A program made the position numbers and the translations under genes. From positions 1-5,445 of the forward strand of contig WFUK01000465.1 of the NCBI GenBank assembly GCA_015485015.1: DNA of 5,445 nt. The letters run 5' to 3'. A model generated the notes under the pieces. The model was not told where the DNA came from and did not search any database. It worked only from the letters and a program-made list of their open reading frames with translations. The DNA comes from Paracoccaceae bacterium. GTDB taxonomy: Bacteria; Pseudomonadota; Alphaproteobacteria; Rhodobacterales; Rhodobacteraceae. Positions 1 to 5,415 of the stretch are shown one piece after another. Numbering within the stretch: the first letter of the stretch is position 1; each line of letters opens with the position of its first letter.

Positions 1-29
1 TGACGGAGTATAGCAAGAAAATTCCGCAT
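1..29 (-). CDS. Start of a further gene, probably a TadE/TadF-like pseudopilin (partial)
   Basis: Only the first nine codons fall in the window (M-R-N-F-L-A-I-L-R, running off the low-coordinate edge). The ATG lies 4 nt after the TAA of the upstream tadE-like gene. It is preceded by a GGAG Shine-Dalgarno motif (about positions 37-40) embedded in the last codons of that gene, with 7 nt between motif and start. This is a well-formed coupled start. The N-terminus is short, basic and hydrophobic, like the leader of the neighbouring TadE-like protein before its prepilin cleavage site. Tad loci commonly carry two or three small pseudopilins (TadE, TadF) next to TadG, which is why I infer that family. 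The identifying glycine and +5 glutamate are outside the window, so the product assignment is inference. The start itself is better supported. Confidence 0.5.
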
Positions 30-33
30 GGCT

Positions 34-573
34 TTACTCCGGCTCGTTGACAAAGGCTGAATAGGATACCAGATGGAAGGCCCCTGAAGGATCTTTTGGC
101 AGTAGCGCGCCGATACCTGCGCCGGGAATAAGCGGATCAACCACAAAACAGGCGCGCGCGACCATAATATCCTGATTGACGCGTGAGCCGGCATTAAACG
201 CGACAACCGGCGCAATATTGGAGGTGCGATCAACACAAACCGCGTTGGCACCGCCAATCGGGTCTGAAACTTCGACAAGCTCCAGCGTTAGCACGTTATT
301 ACAGTCTCGTAAAATACCGGCATAGTTGCATATACTGGCTTTGATCTCGGCTGGGGTCGGGTTCGGGTCTCGGCCAAGACGCAAATCTCTGACGGCAAGA
401 TTCAGCCCGCGATGCAGCAAGGTTTGCTGTGTCATTAACCAGCCGGCTTCGACGACCGAAAACACGATCCACATAACAACCGGAATGAGCAATACAAATT
501 CAACGGTGGCGCTCCCGTCTTCGCTCTTGCGAAAGCGGCGAAGAACAGAGCTTAGCTTAGCTAGAGCAGCCAT
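34..573 (-). CDS. tadE: TadE-like type IVb pseudopilin of the Tad pilus system
   Basis: This 179-residue protein has a basic leader of about 20 residues ending R-K-S-E-D-G, followed by S-A-T-V-E-F and a hydrophobic stretch to about residue 50. Cleavage after G20 would put E25 at mature position +5, the arrangement required by prepilin peptidases of type IVb pilins and of TadE/TadF pseudopilins. The remaining 130 or so residues would lie in the periplasm and include four cysteines (C82, C91, C113 and C142) that could form disulfides. Pseudopilins of this family are processed by the TadV peptidase and are needed for Flp pilus assembly. The start ATG shares one base with the tadG stop (TAATG), so translation is probably coupled to tadG. 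The length is close to that of known TadE-like proteins. TadE and TadF are hard to separate by sequence, so the family is secure but the exact letter is not. Confidence 0.85.
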   Translation of the reverse strand: MAALAKLSSVLRRFRKSEDGSATVEFVLLIPVVMWIVFSVVEAGWLMTQQTLLHRGLNLAVRDLRLGRDPNPTPAEIKASICNYAGILRDCNNVLTLELVEVSDPIGGANAVCVDRTSNIAPVVAFNAGSRVNQDIMVARACFVVDPLIPGAGIGALLPKDPSGAFHLVSYSAFVNEPE

Positions 574-2105
574 TAGTTTACCAAGCGCAGTTTTTGAATG
601 GTGGTGGTGATGGCATCAAATGCATCGGCCAAATTAGCCGAGCCTACCGAATAAAAATCTCCGGGAGAGGAAGCACAGCTGCGCATCTGATTATAGGGGT
701 TGGAGCCCTCGGCAATATCCACCCCGATTGTGAAAATCACGATACCCTGATTTTTGGCAGCGGTACAAACATCTTGCATCAAGTCGTCGCCTTCCGCTGA
801 GGAGGTTCGGATAGCGTCTTCACGAAAGTCGCCGGTATCGGGATCGGTAATATAATAACCAGAGCCGACAGGGGGCTCGGATACAGTACGGTAATATTCC
901 CAAGCAGCAGCGTTTTGCTGGGTATTGGCTTCAGCTGACCCATAAACATTATAACCATCCTCGGGCACAACGATTTCGTTAAAGTTTTCGCCATCGGTCA
1001 TGGCAACGATGAATTTCAGAGTTGTGGTGTCGTTATAGGCGGCTGGACGGCCACGAAATCGCGGATCGACCAAGCATACATCGTTCGAGCAGGTTTGGGT
1101 CATGCTGCGAACCACGGCTTCGGCGCTCGGGTCTAGCAGGTTTGTGCCCCATTTGATGCCTGACCAAGTGTTGGTCGAGCTTTGAGGGGACAGGTTATTG
1201 ATCATGGCGTTGATTTGGCCGACATCATTGGCCAAAGGCAGGATTTGCGACGAGACATCAGGACAAGCCGAGGCTAAAACCGGATCGCTGCCATCTGCAT
1301 TACGGCCGGCCCAGAGATAAAAGTGCTGATATTGCTCGGGCGCGGCAAATTGCGAGAAGTTCGTGGTGCTATAATCGGAATCATTAAACAGCATGCAGTT
1401 GGAATAATTGTGCCAGCGGCTAACCGTATCAAAATTAGGATAAAGTTGAGCCATATAGTCTGGCAAGGCGACTTGCCCGGAAAACGGAACAACAGAAATG
1501 CTGGTATAGTTCGGGCGGCGCCCTTCAAGCAGGGTGCTGGTGAAATCGGTTGCGGCGCTCTGGAGCAGATCAATGCGGCGGCCCAGGAAGTTTCCGGCAC
1601 CGTCATTCACATCAAAATTCATCGAGCCGGACACATCCAGCACCAGCGAAATTTCGATATTTTGCGAGCCGGTGGAAGCCGCAGAAACGGCCTGACCGCC
1701 GAGGGCCTCGATACCGGTCATGCGCAAGAAATAGGTGTCGATGCTAAAGGATGACGAAACATCAACCCGCTGCGTGGTGAGGCTGAAATCCGGCACAATA
1801 TTAACGCCAAGCGCATCCGGATTGAAGCCGGAGATGGTAAGATAGGAGCGCACGGTAGCGATGGCGGCGGCTTCGGCCGAGTTCAGATTATCCGGTGAAT
1901 TTGCAATCGCTGCCTGTGCATTGCTCGTGGCGGCCAATACCCCGCGATCAAGCGCATCCTGCACCGCCGCGCGCCGGCTTTCCTGATTCATAAAATCAAC
2001 GGCCATGCCGCCACCGACCACCATGACCATAAACATGATCAGGGTGAAAGCGACAATGCCACCGTCTTCTTCATCACGAAAGCTTTTCAGCAGTTTGATA
2101 TTCAT
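573..2105 (-). CDS. tadG: TadG-like pilus assembly protein with von Willebrand A domain
   Basis: This 510-residue protein has a cytoplasmic N-terminus rich in acidic residues (D-E-E-D-G-G at 11-16), then a membrane segment at about 17-36. Next comes the V-D-F-M-N...R-R-A-A-V-Q-D-A-L-D-R pattern (36-54) typical of the TadG/TadE-like N-terminal domain. The segment from about 150 to 508 is a von Willebrand A fold. A complete metal-ion-dependent adhesion site motif D-V-S-G-S is at 157-161, a likely threonine ligand at T311 or T313 (S-T-N-T-W-S-G), and M-T-D-G at 369-372 supplies D371. Six cysteines (237, 281, 339, 344, 447 and 477) suggest disulfides in the periplasm. TadG proteins are envelope-anchored parts of Flp pilus loci; their exact role is unclear. 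The ATG is preceded by AAGGAAA (2112-2118). The gene starts the operon here, with its stop overlapping the next start by one base. Other vWA proteins of unknown function share the fold, but the TadE neighbour supports TadG. Confidence 0.87.
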   Translation of the reverse strand: MNIKLLKSFRDEEDGGIVAFTLIMFMVMVVGGGMAVDFMNQESRRAAVQDALDRGVLAATSNAQAAIANSPDNLNSAEAAAIATVRSYLTISGFNPDALGVNIVPDFSLTTQRVDVSSSFSIDTYFLRMTGIEALGGQAVSAASTGSQNIEISLVLDVSGSMNFDVNDGAGNFLGRRIDLLQSAATDFTSTLLEGRRPNYTSISVVPFSGQVALPDYMAQLYPNFDTVSRWHNYSNCMLFNDSDYSTTNFSQFAAPEQYQHFYLWAGRNADGSDPVLASACPDVSSQILPLANDVGQINAMINNLSPQSSTNTWSGIKWGTNLLDPSAEAVVRSMTQTCSNDVCLVDPRFRGRPAAYNDTTTLKFIVAMTDGENFNEIVVPEDGYNVYGSAEANTQQNAAAWEYYRTVSEPPVGSGYYITDPDTGDFREDAIRTSSAEGDDLMQDVCTAAKNQGIVIFTIGVDIAEGSNPYNQMRSCASSPGDFYSVGSANLADAFDAITTTIQKLRLVN

Positions 2106-2123
2106 TGCAAATTTCCTTGGCTG

Positions 2124-2149
2124 TTCGTATCCAAATATCCAATTACGAA
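2124..2149. repeat. Inverted repeat upstream of tadG
   Basis: TTCGTA (2124-2129) and TACGAA (2144-2149) form a perfect 6-bp inverted repeat with a 14-bp spacer, 19 bp before the tadG ATG. Inside it, ATCCAA occurs twice (2129-2134 and 2137-2142), 8 bp apart. The position, between any promoter and the ribosome binding site, would suit an operator or a leader hairpin. A 6-bp dyad in AT-rich DNA can also arise by chance, so function is only suggested. Confidence 0.3.
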
Positions 2150-2205
2150 TTACACAAAAAGATGCCTAAAATTGGCAATACCCTAAAATACAACCCTACC
2201 ATAGC

Positions 2206-2227
2206 AAAAAAAACCTAGTTTTACTAG
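2206..2227 (-). terminator. Weak intrinsic terminator after proV
   Basis: Read on the minus strand, CTAGT-AAA-ACTAG (2227 to 2215) forms a 5-bp hairpin with a 3-nt loop. Two bases later comes an uninterrupted run of eight T (2213 to 2206). It lies about 85 nt after the proV stop and before tadG, where an operon end is expected. The stem is short and poor in G+C, so termination would be inefficient and some read-through into tadG is possible. The T tract and placement support the call; the stem strength argues against it. Confidence 0.4.
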
Positions 2228-2313
2228 TCCAGCGGCACAATTATTCGGCAAATGAGGATCAAATTCAACCAATAGTAGCTAATTGATTGTAAGTATATGT
2301 AAAGTAATGATAT

Positions 2314-3345
2314 TTAGTGCCTGACTGCTGTTACCATAGCGCTAATTGTGTCCTTGAGTTGCAACGAACCTACCAAATTTCCGCTATTATCACGCACATT
2401 TGCGCGGTTTTCTTCTTGGGACGACATAGCTTGCGCCGCTGTTTCCAGCCGGTCATCGGGTTTTACCTCGATTTTTATATCTCCCTGAAGCGGGGTTTTG
2501 TCCATGATTGTCTCAACGGCGATCACCCGCCCACGATTAACTTCTTGAACAAAATCAGATATATAGGCGTCAGCCGGATGCAAAACGATCTCCTGCCCCG
2601 TGCCTTGCTGGATCACCTCGCCATCGCGCAAAATAGCGATTCGATCTCCCAATCTTAGCGCCTCGTCAAGGTCGTGGGTGATAAAGACGATGGTCTTTTT
2701 CAGCTCCTCCTGAATGTCCAGAAGCACCGATTGCATATCGGTCCGGATCAGCGGATCAAGCGCCGAAAACGCTTCGTCCATCAGCAGAATATCGGCGTCA
2801 TTCGTCAGCGCGCGGGCCAGCCCGACCCGTTGTTGCATACCGCCTGAAAGCTGGTTCGGGTAATGGTCTTCAAATCCATCCAGCCCCACGCGCTCGATCC
2901 AGCGCTGCGCGCGTTTTTTCGCCTCGGCCTTGTCTATCCCCTGAATTTCAAGCCCGTAAACCGTGTTTTGAATCACGGTGCGATGGGGCAGCAGGGCGAA
3001 TTTCTGAAATACCATCGCCGTTTTATGCCGGCGAAAATTCAATAGCTCGGCATCCGACATCTGGCAAACATCGACATCCTCGTATTGCACCGAGCCGGTG
3101 GTGGGATCAATCAGTCGGTTAATATGCCGGATCAGCGTGGATTTCCCAGAGCCGGAAAGCCCCATCACTACTTGGATTTTCCCCGCAGGCATAGAGATAT
3201 TGATGTCTTTTAAGCCCAATACATGCCCGTGCTTTTCGTTTAGCTCGGCCTTTGACATACCATTTTTCACGGCCTCAACATATTTCTCGCCATGGGGGCC
3301 AAAAATCTTGTATAGGTCTTTAATTTCAATGCCTTGACTAGCCAT
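2314..3345 (-). CDS. proV: ProV-like ATPase of a glycine betaine/osmolyte ABC importer
   Basis: This 343-residue cytoplasmic ATPase energises uptake through the ProW-like permease. All nucleotide-binding motifs are intact: Walker A G-L-S-G-S-G-K-S-T (62-70), Q-loop Q114, signature L-S-G-G-M-Q-Q (166-172), Walker B I-L-L-M-D-E (186-191) and H-loop H224. The N-terminal insertion before the first beta strand (about 15-42, with K-Y-V-E-A-V-K-N-G-M-S-K) is characteristic of the ProV/OpuAA branch. After the ATPase domain only about 70 residues remain (271-343). Their end, R-D-N-S-G-N-L-V-G-S-L-Q-L-K-D, resembles the second half of one CBS motif. E. coli ProV, about 400 residues, carries two CBS motifs, so the osmosensing module here is reduced. 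The start overlaps the proW stop by 8 nt and has a very strong ribosome binding site. Substrate specificity comes from the binding protein. Confidence 0.93.
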   Translation of the reverse strand: MASQGIEIKDLYKIFGPHGEKYVEAVKNGMSKAELNEKHGHVLGLKDINISMPAGKIQVVMGLSGSGKSTLIRHINRLIDPTTGSVQYEDVDVCQMSDAELLNFRRHKTAMVFQKFALLPHRTVIQNTVYGLEIQGIDKAEAKKRAQRWIERVGLDGFEDHYPNQLSGGMQQRVGLARALTNDADILLMDEAFSALDPLIRTDMQSVLLDIQEELKKTIVFITHDLDEALRLGDRIAILRDGEVIQQGTGQEIVLHPADAYISDFVQEVNRGRVIAVETIMDKTPLQGDIKIEVKPDDRLETAAQAMSSQEENRANVRDNSGNLVGSLQLKDTISAMVTAVRH

Positions 3346-4225
3346 GGATCACCTCTGAATGCTTTTGCAGCCGTTTGCCGAATTTCTGTGATACCCGATC
3401 AAATACAATCGCGATCGCCATAATCGCCAGCCCGTTCATAAAGCCAAGGGTAATATATTGATTATTCACCGCTTTCAGCACCTCCATGCCCAGCCCGCGC
3501 ACGCCGATCAGGGCGGCCACCACCACCATCGCCAGCGCCATCATGATCGTCTGGTTTACCCCGGCAAAAATATTGGGCAGGGCCAGCGGCATCTGCACGC
3601 TCCACAGCTTTTGTCTGGGCGAGGCACCAAAGGCATCGGCGGCTTCCAGCACGTCTTTATCCACCAGCCGGATGCCCAGATTGGTGAGCCGCACAACCGG
3701 CGGAATGGCATAGATACATACCGCAATCAGCCCGGGGATTTTGCCAAGGCCGAGCAGCAGGATGATCGGGATCAGATAAACAAAAGCCGGCACGGTTTGC
3801 ATAAAGTCCAGCACCGGCGTTACAATCGCCTGTATGCGGTCTGATTTTGACATCAGAATGCCAAACGGAATGCCGATTATAATACACACCAGCGTGGCCA
3901 CAGAAACCAGCGCCAAGGTATACATGGTGTTTTCCCACATCCCCATATAGCCAATAAGCGCCAGCGAGGCCAAGCTGCCGACCACCAGCTGCCAGCTGCG
4001 CGAGCCAAGCCAGACCAGCAACGCGATAATTCCCATAACCACGGGCCAGGGGCTGTTGATCAGCAGCTTTTCAAACCAGACCAGAAAATTCAAAAGCGGT
4101 CGGAAAAAATTCTCGAGGCTTTCACCATAAGCCCGCGAAAACTCCAAAAACGCCTGATCGCCCGCTTTTTTGAAATCCCTTAAATCCGTGCGCCCAATTG
4201 CCGGAAACTCATACCAGTCCCACAT
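3338..4225 (-). CDS. proW: ProW-like permease of a glycine betaine/osmolyte ABC importer
   Basis: This 295-residue inner-membrane protein forms the translocation channel, presumably as a homodimer. It begins with a hydrophilic, charged segment of about 40 residues containing several aromatic residues. Hydrophobic segments follow at about 60-95, 100-125, 145-180, 225-245 and 260-277. The binding-protein-dependent transport domain covers roughly 98-285. The EAA loop that docks on the ATPase is clear at 194-217: E-A-A-D-A-F-G-A-S, then M-P-L-A-L-P. The T-V-P-A-F-V-Y-L-I-P segment (144-153) and the I-P-P-V-V-R-L-T sequence (174-181) are typical of the ProW/OpuAB branch. The start is preceded by AGGA 7 nt upstream. 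The gene lies 74 nt after proX, across a terminator-like hairpin, and overlaps proV by 8 nt. Length and topology match family members that lack the long N-terminal extension of E. coli ProW. Confidence 0.93.
   Translation of the reverse strand: MWDWYEFPAIGRTDLRDFKKAGDQAFLEFSRAYGESLENFFRPLLNFLVWFEKLLINSPWPVVMGIIALLVWLGSRSWQLVVGSLASLALIGYMGMWENTMYTLALVSVATLVCIIIGIPFGILMSKSDRIQAIVTPVLDFMQTVPAFVYLIPIILLLGLGKIPGLIAVCIYAIPPVVRLTNLGIRLVDKDVLEAADAFGASPRQKLWSVQMPLALPNIFAGVNQTIMMALAMVVVAALIGVRGLGMEVLKAVNNQYITLGFMNGLAIMAIAIVFDRVSQKFGKRLQKHSEVIHG
3346..3355 (-). promoter_or_regulatory. Near-perfect ribosome binding site of proV inside proW
   Basis: On the minus strand GAGGTGATCC directly precedes the proV ATG. 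It is the exact complement of GGATCACCTC, the conserved sequence near the 3' end of 16S rRNA. The GAGG core sits 6 nt before the start. The site lies inside the last codons of proW, and the genes overlap by 8 nt (ATGGCTAG). This fixes the proV start and suggests coupled, stoichiometric synthesis of permease and ATPase. Confidence 0.85.
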
Positions 4226-4246
4226 CGCTTAATCCTTGCCTTGCCC

Positions 4247-4281
4247 AAAAGAAAAACCCGGCAGAAATCTCTGCCGGGTTT
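4247..4281 (-). terminator. Strong intrinsic terminator/attenuator between proX and proW
   Basis: On the minus strand a perfect 12-bp stem AAACCCGGCAGA/TCTGCCGGGTTT (4281-4270 pairing with 4265-4254) encloses a 4-nt loop. It continues into TT-C-TTTT (4253 to 4247), so the transcript has a U-rich tail of five U, one C and four U counted from the last G of the stem. It begins 19 nt after the proX stop and ends about 20 nt before the proW start. A G+C-rich stem with a U tail is the classical Rho-independent terminator. Here it lies inside the operon, so it probably acts as a partial terminator and as a 3' stabiliser of the proX transcript. No separate proW promoter is evident in the 74-nt gap. 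Confidence 0.85.
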
Positions 4282-4299
4282 GGTATTTTTGAACGATCC

Positions 4300-5301
4300 T
4301 TAAAGGGCCGCTTTTACCTTGGCCGCCACTTCAGGCGATACCCACTGGGTCCACACTTCTTCATAGCGCTCAAGGAATTCAATCGCCGCATCAGACCCTT
4401 CGGCCTGTTCGTCTGACATATAAACCAGCATCGAGCCCATGACCTCGCCGGGGTAAACCCGCGCCGCAAGATAATCATTGATCTCGCCGCCGCTTTCCAT
4501 GAAGTCAGCGGATACGATGGTGAATACTTCGGATTTCACCCATGCGGATTGCGGCGGGTTTTCACAGCCTTCTTGCGTGATGCAGCCGTTCCAGGCTTCA
4601 TCGCCGGCATAATCCACACCAAATGGCACTTGCACCATGTTGTATTTGCCGATCAGCGCGGTAGGGGACCAGTAATAGCCCAACCAGTTGTCGCCGCGCT
4701 CGTTGGCTTTGGCGATCGAGCCGTCAAGCCCCGCTGCCGAGCCCGGATCGATCAGCACCCAGCCATTTTCTTCCATGTTAAAGGCTTCAAACAGGCTGAT
4801 ATTGATTTGCTGGCAGCCCCAGCCGGCAGGGCAGCCGACAAAGGCCCCAACGGATGGATCTTCGGAAGACGGGAACAGATCAGGGCGACTTACCAGATCC
4901 AGCACGGTTTTGATCTCCGGATTGGCTTCCAGCGTATAGGCCGGCACATACCAGCCTTCGCCAAGGCCTTCAATCGGCCCACGGTTCACCGCAAACAGGC
5001 GCTCTTCGGCAAGGGCGGCATCCACCAGGGTGCGCACGCCGTTCACCCATTGCTCACCGGCAATTTGCGGCACGCCTTTTTCGTTCATCGAAGCGAAAAT
5101 AGGCGCAGTGCCGCCGACAATCAGCTCAACGCTACAGCCATAGCCTTCTTCAAGGATGAATTTGTCAACATTGGCGAGCAATTCGCCCGAGGCCCAGTTG
5201 AATTCGGCCATGGTGATCTCGCCGCAGTCTTGCGCCATGGCACCGGAACCAATGCCCATGCCGAGGGTTGCGATTGCCGCGGTGGCAAGTATTTTTTTCA
5301 T
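4300..5301 (-). CDS. proX: ProX/OpuAC-like periplasmic osmolyte-binding protein
   Basis: This 333-residue protein has a Sec signal peptide (M-K-K, hydrophobic core 4-20, A-M-A at 21-23, cleavage before Q24). The rest fits the OpuAC (glycine betaine type) solute-binding family. It captures a quaternary amine or similar osmolyte and delivers it to ProW. The loop C157-P-A-G-W-G-C163 has the same cysteine spacing and central tryptophan as the disulfide loop of E. coli ProX, as I recall it, making W161 a likely aromatic-cage residue. W85 and W211 (in G-Y-Y-W-S-P) are the other likely cage residues by analogy. Six cysteines (26, 56, 157, 163, 240 and 246) could form three disulfides. GGAG lies 7 nt before the ATG. 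The same family includes TmoX, the trimethylamine N-oxide binder of marine Rhodobacterales, so betaine, choline, DMSP and TMAO remain candidate substrates. The family call is firm; the ligand is not known. Confidence 0.92.
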   Translation of the reverse strand: MKKILATAAIATLGMGIGSGAMAQDCGEITMAEFNWASGELLANVDKFILEEGYGCSVELIVGGTAPIFASMNEKGVPQIAGEQWVNGVRTLVDAALAEERLFAVNRGPIEGLGEGWYVPAYTLEANPEIKTVLDLVSRPDLFPSSEDPSVGAFVGCPAGWGCQQINISLFEAFNMEENGWVLIDPGSAAGLDGSIAKANERGDNWLGYYWSPTALIGKYNMVQVPFGVDYAGDEAWNGCITQEGCENPPQSAWVKSEVFTIVSADFMESGGEINDYLAARVYPGEVMGSMLVYMSDEQAEGSDAAIEFLERYEEVWTQWVSPEVAAKVKAAL

Positions 5302-5320
5302 GTTTTCACTCCGTTGGAAT

Positions 5321-5351
5321 ATTATATTGGTTAAGTATTCGCTTAACTATA
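5321..5351 (-). promoter_or_regulatory. proX: Candidate promoter of the proXWV operon
   Basis: Two overlapping -10 candidates are visible on the minus strand. TATAAT (5326 to 5321) is a perfect match with TAGTTA (5349 to 5344) 17 bp upstream as a poor -35, but it would leave a leader of only about a dozen bases. TATAGT (5351 to 5346) matches five of six positions and would give a leader of about 37 nt, placing the GTTAAG-N6-CTTAAC dyad around the start site, but it lacks a good -35. A promoter here is likely; the exact start site is undecided. Confidence 0.45.
5330..5347. repeat. Perfect dyad GTTAAG-N6-CTTAAC, candidate operator
   Basis: GTTAAG (5330-5335) and CTTAAC (5342-5347) are exact reverse complements separated by 6 bp. 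The dyad sits between or over the candidate -35, -10 and start-site elements of proX, about 29 bp before the ATG. The half-site spacing of 12 bp centre to centre is close to one helical turn and suits a dimeric repressor or activator. I cannot name the regulator: it is not a standard CtrA box, because the two TTAA cores are 8 rather than 7 bp apart. Confidence 0.45.
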
Positions 5352-5358
5352 AGACGCA

Positions 5359-5415
5359 CGCGCCTCAAAGAAGCGCGGTGATCAGCGGGTCCGGCTTCTA
5401 GGGTCCGGTGAGGCG
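5359..5415. repeat. Nested direct and inverted repeats upstream of the proX promoter
   Basis: GGGTCCGG occurs twice in direct orientation (5387-5394 and 5401-5408), 14 bp apart. CGCCTCA (5361-5367) and TGAGGCG (5409-5415) form a 7-bp inverted pair enclosing them. CGCGC/GCGCG (5359-5363 and 5373-5377) is a smaller competing hairpin with a 9-nt loop. There is no T tract after any of these on either strand, so it is not a typical Rho-independent terminator. It may be an upstream regulatory element, or the structured end of an upstream gene. Confidence 0.35.

Larger units (their letters stand above)
2106..2313. other. AT-rich intergenic region between proV and tadG
   Basis: This 208-bp stretch separates the end of the transporter operon from the start of the tad operon, both on the minus strand. 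It is clearly more AT-rich than the flanking genes and has no credible open frame. It contains a weak terminator-like hairpin (2206-2227), a TTCGTA-N14-TACGAA inverted repeat (2124-2149), a short TGCC-N7-GGCA dyad (2163-2177), and the ribosome binding site of tadG (AAGGAAA, 2112-2118). A tad promoter must lie here if the operon starts at tadG. On the minus strand, TGCTATGGT just after the T tract looks like an extended -10 element, but it has no good -35 partner. I find no TTAA-N7-TTAA CtrA box. Confidence 0.7.

Noticed and set aside
1274..1754. Overlapping open frames on both strands inside tadG
   Set aside because: All lie within the vWA coding region, their translations show no family features, and the tadG frame carries intact conserved motifs throughout.
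2163..2177. Sigma-54 or LysR-type site suggested by TGCC-N7-GGCA
   Set aside because: No GG...GC pair at the -24/-12 spacing is present, and the dyad has only 4 bp per arm in AT-rich DNA, so it is not distinguishable from chance.
3458..3844. Plus-strand frames opposite proW with many H, Q and R residues
   Set aside because: They are reverse-frame shadows of hydrophobic membrane segments in proW, with no ribosome binding site or domain.
4247..4290. Bidirectional terminator serving a plus-strand gene
   Set aside because: The hairpin is followed on the plus strand by only a T5 run after an interrupted GGTA, and no plus-strand gene converges on it.
4549..5334. Long open frame of 261 codons on the plus strand opposite proX
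   Set aside because: It lies antisense to a clear proX gene, its translation has no recognisable domain, and it is rich in H, R, A and G as expected from the reverse frame of a codon-biased gene. It is a shadow frame.
5330..5347. CtrA binding box at the proX promoter (TTAA...TTAA)
   Set aside because: The two TTAA cores are 8 bp apart, whereas the CtrA consensus needs 7. The arrangement is better explained as a simple dyad.
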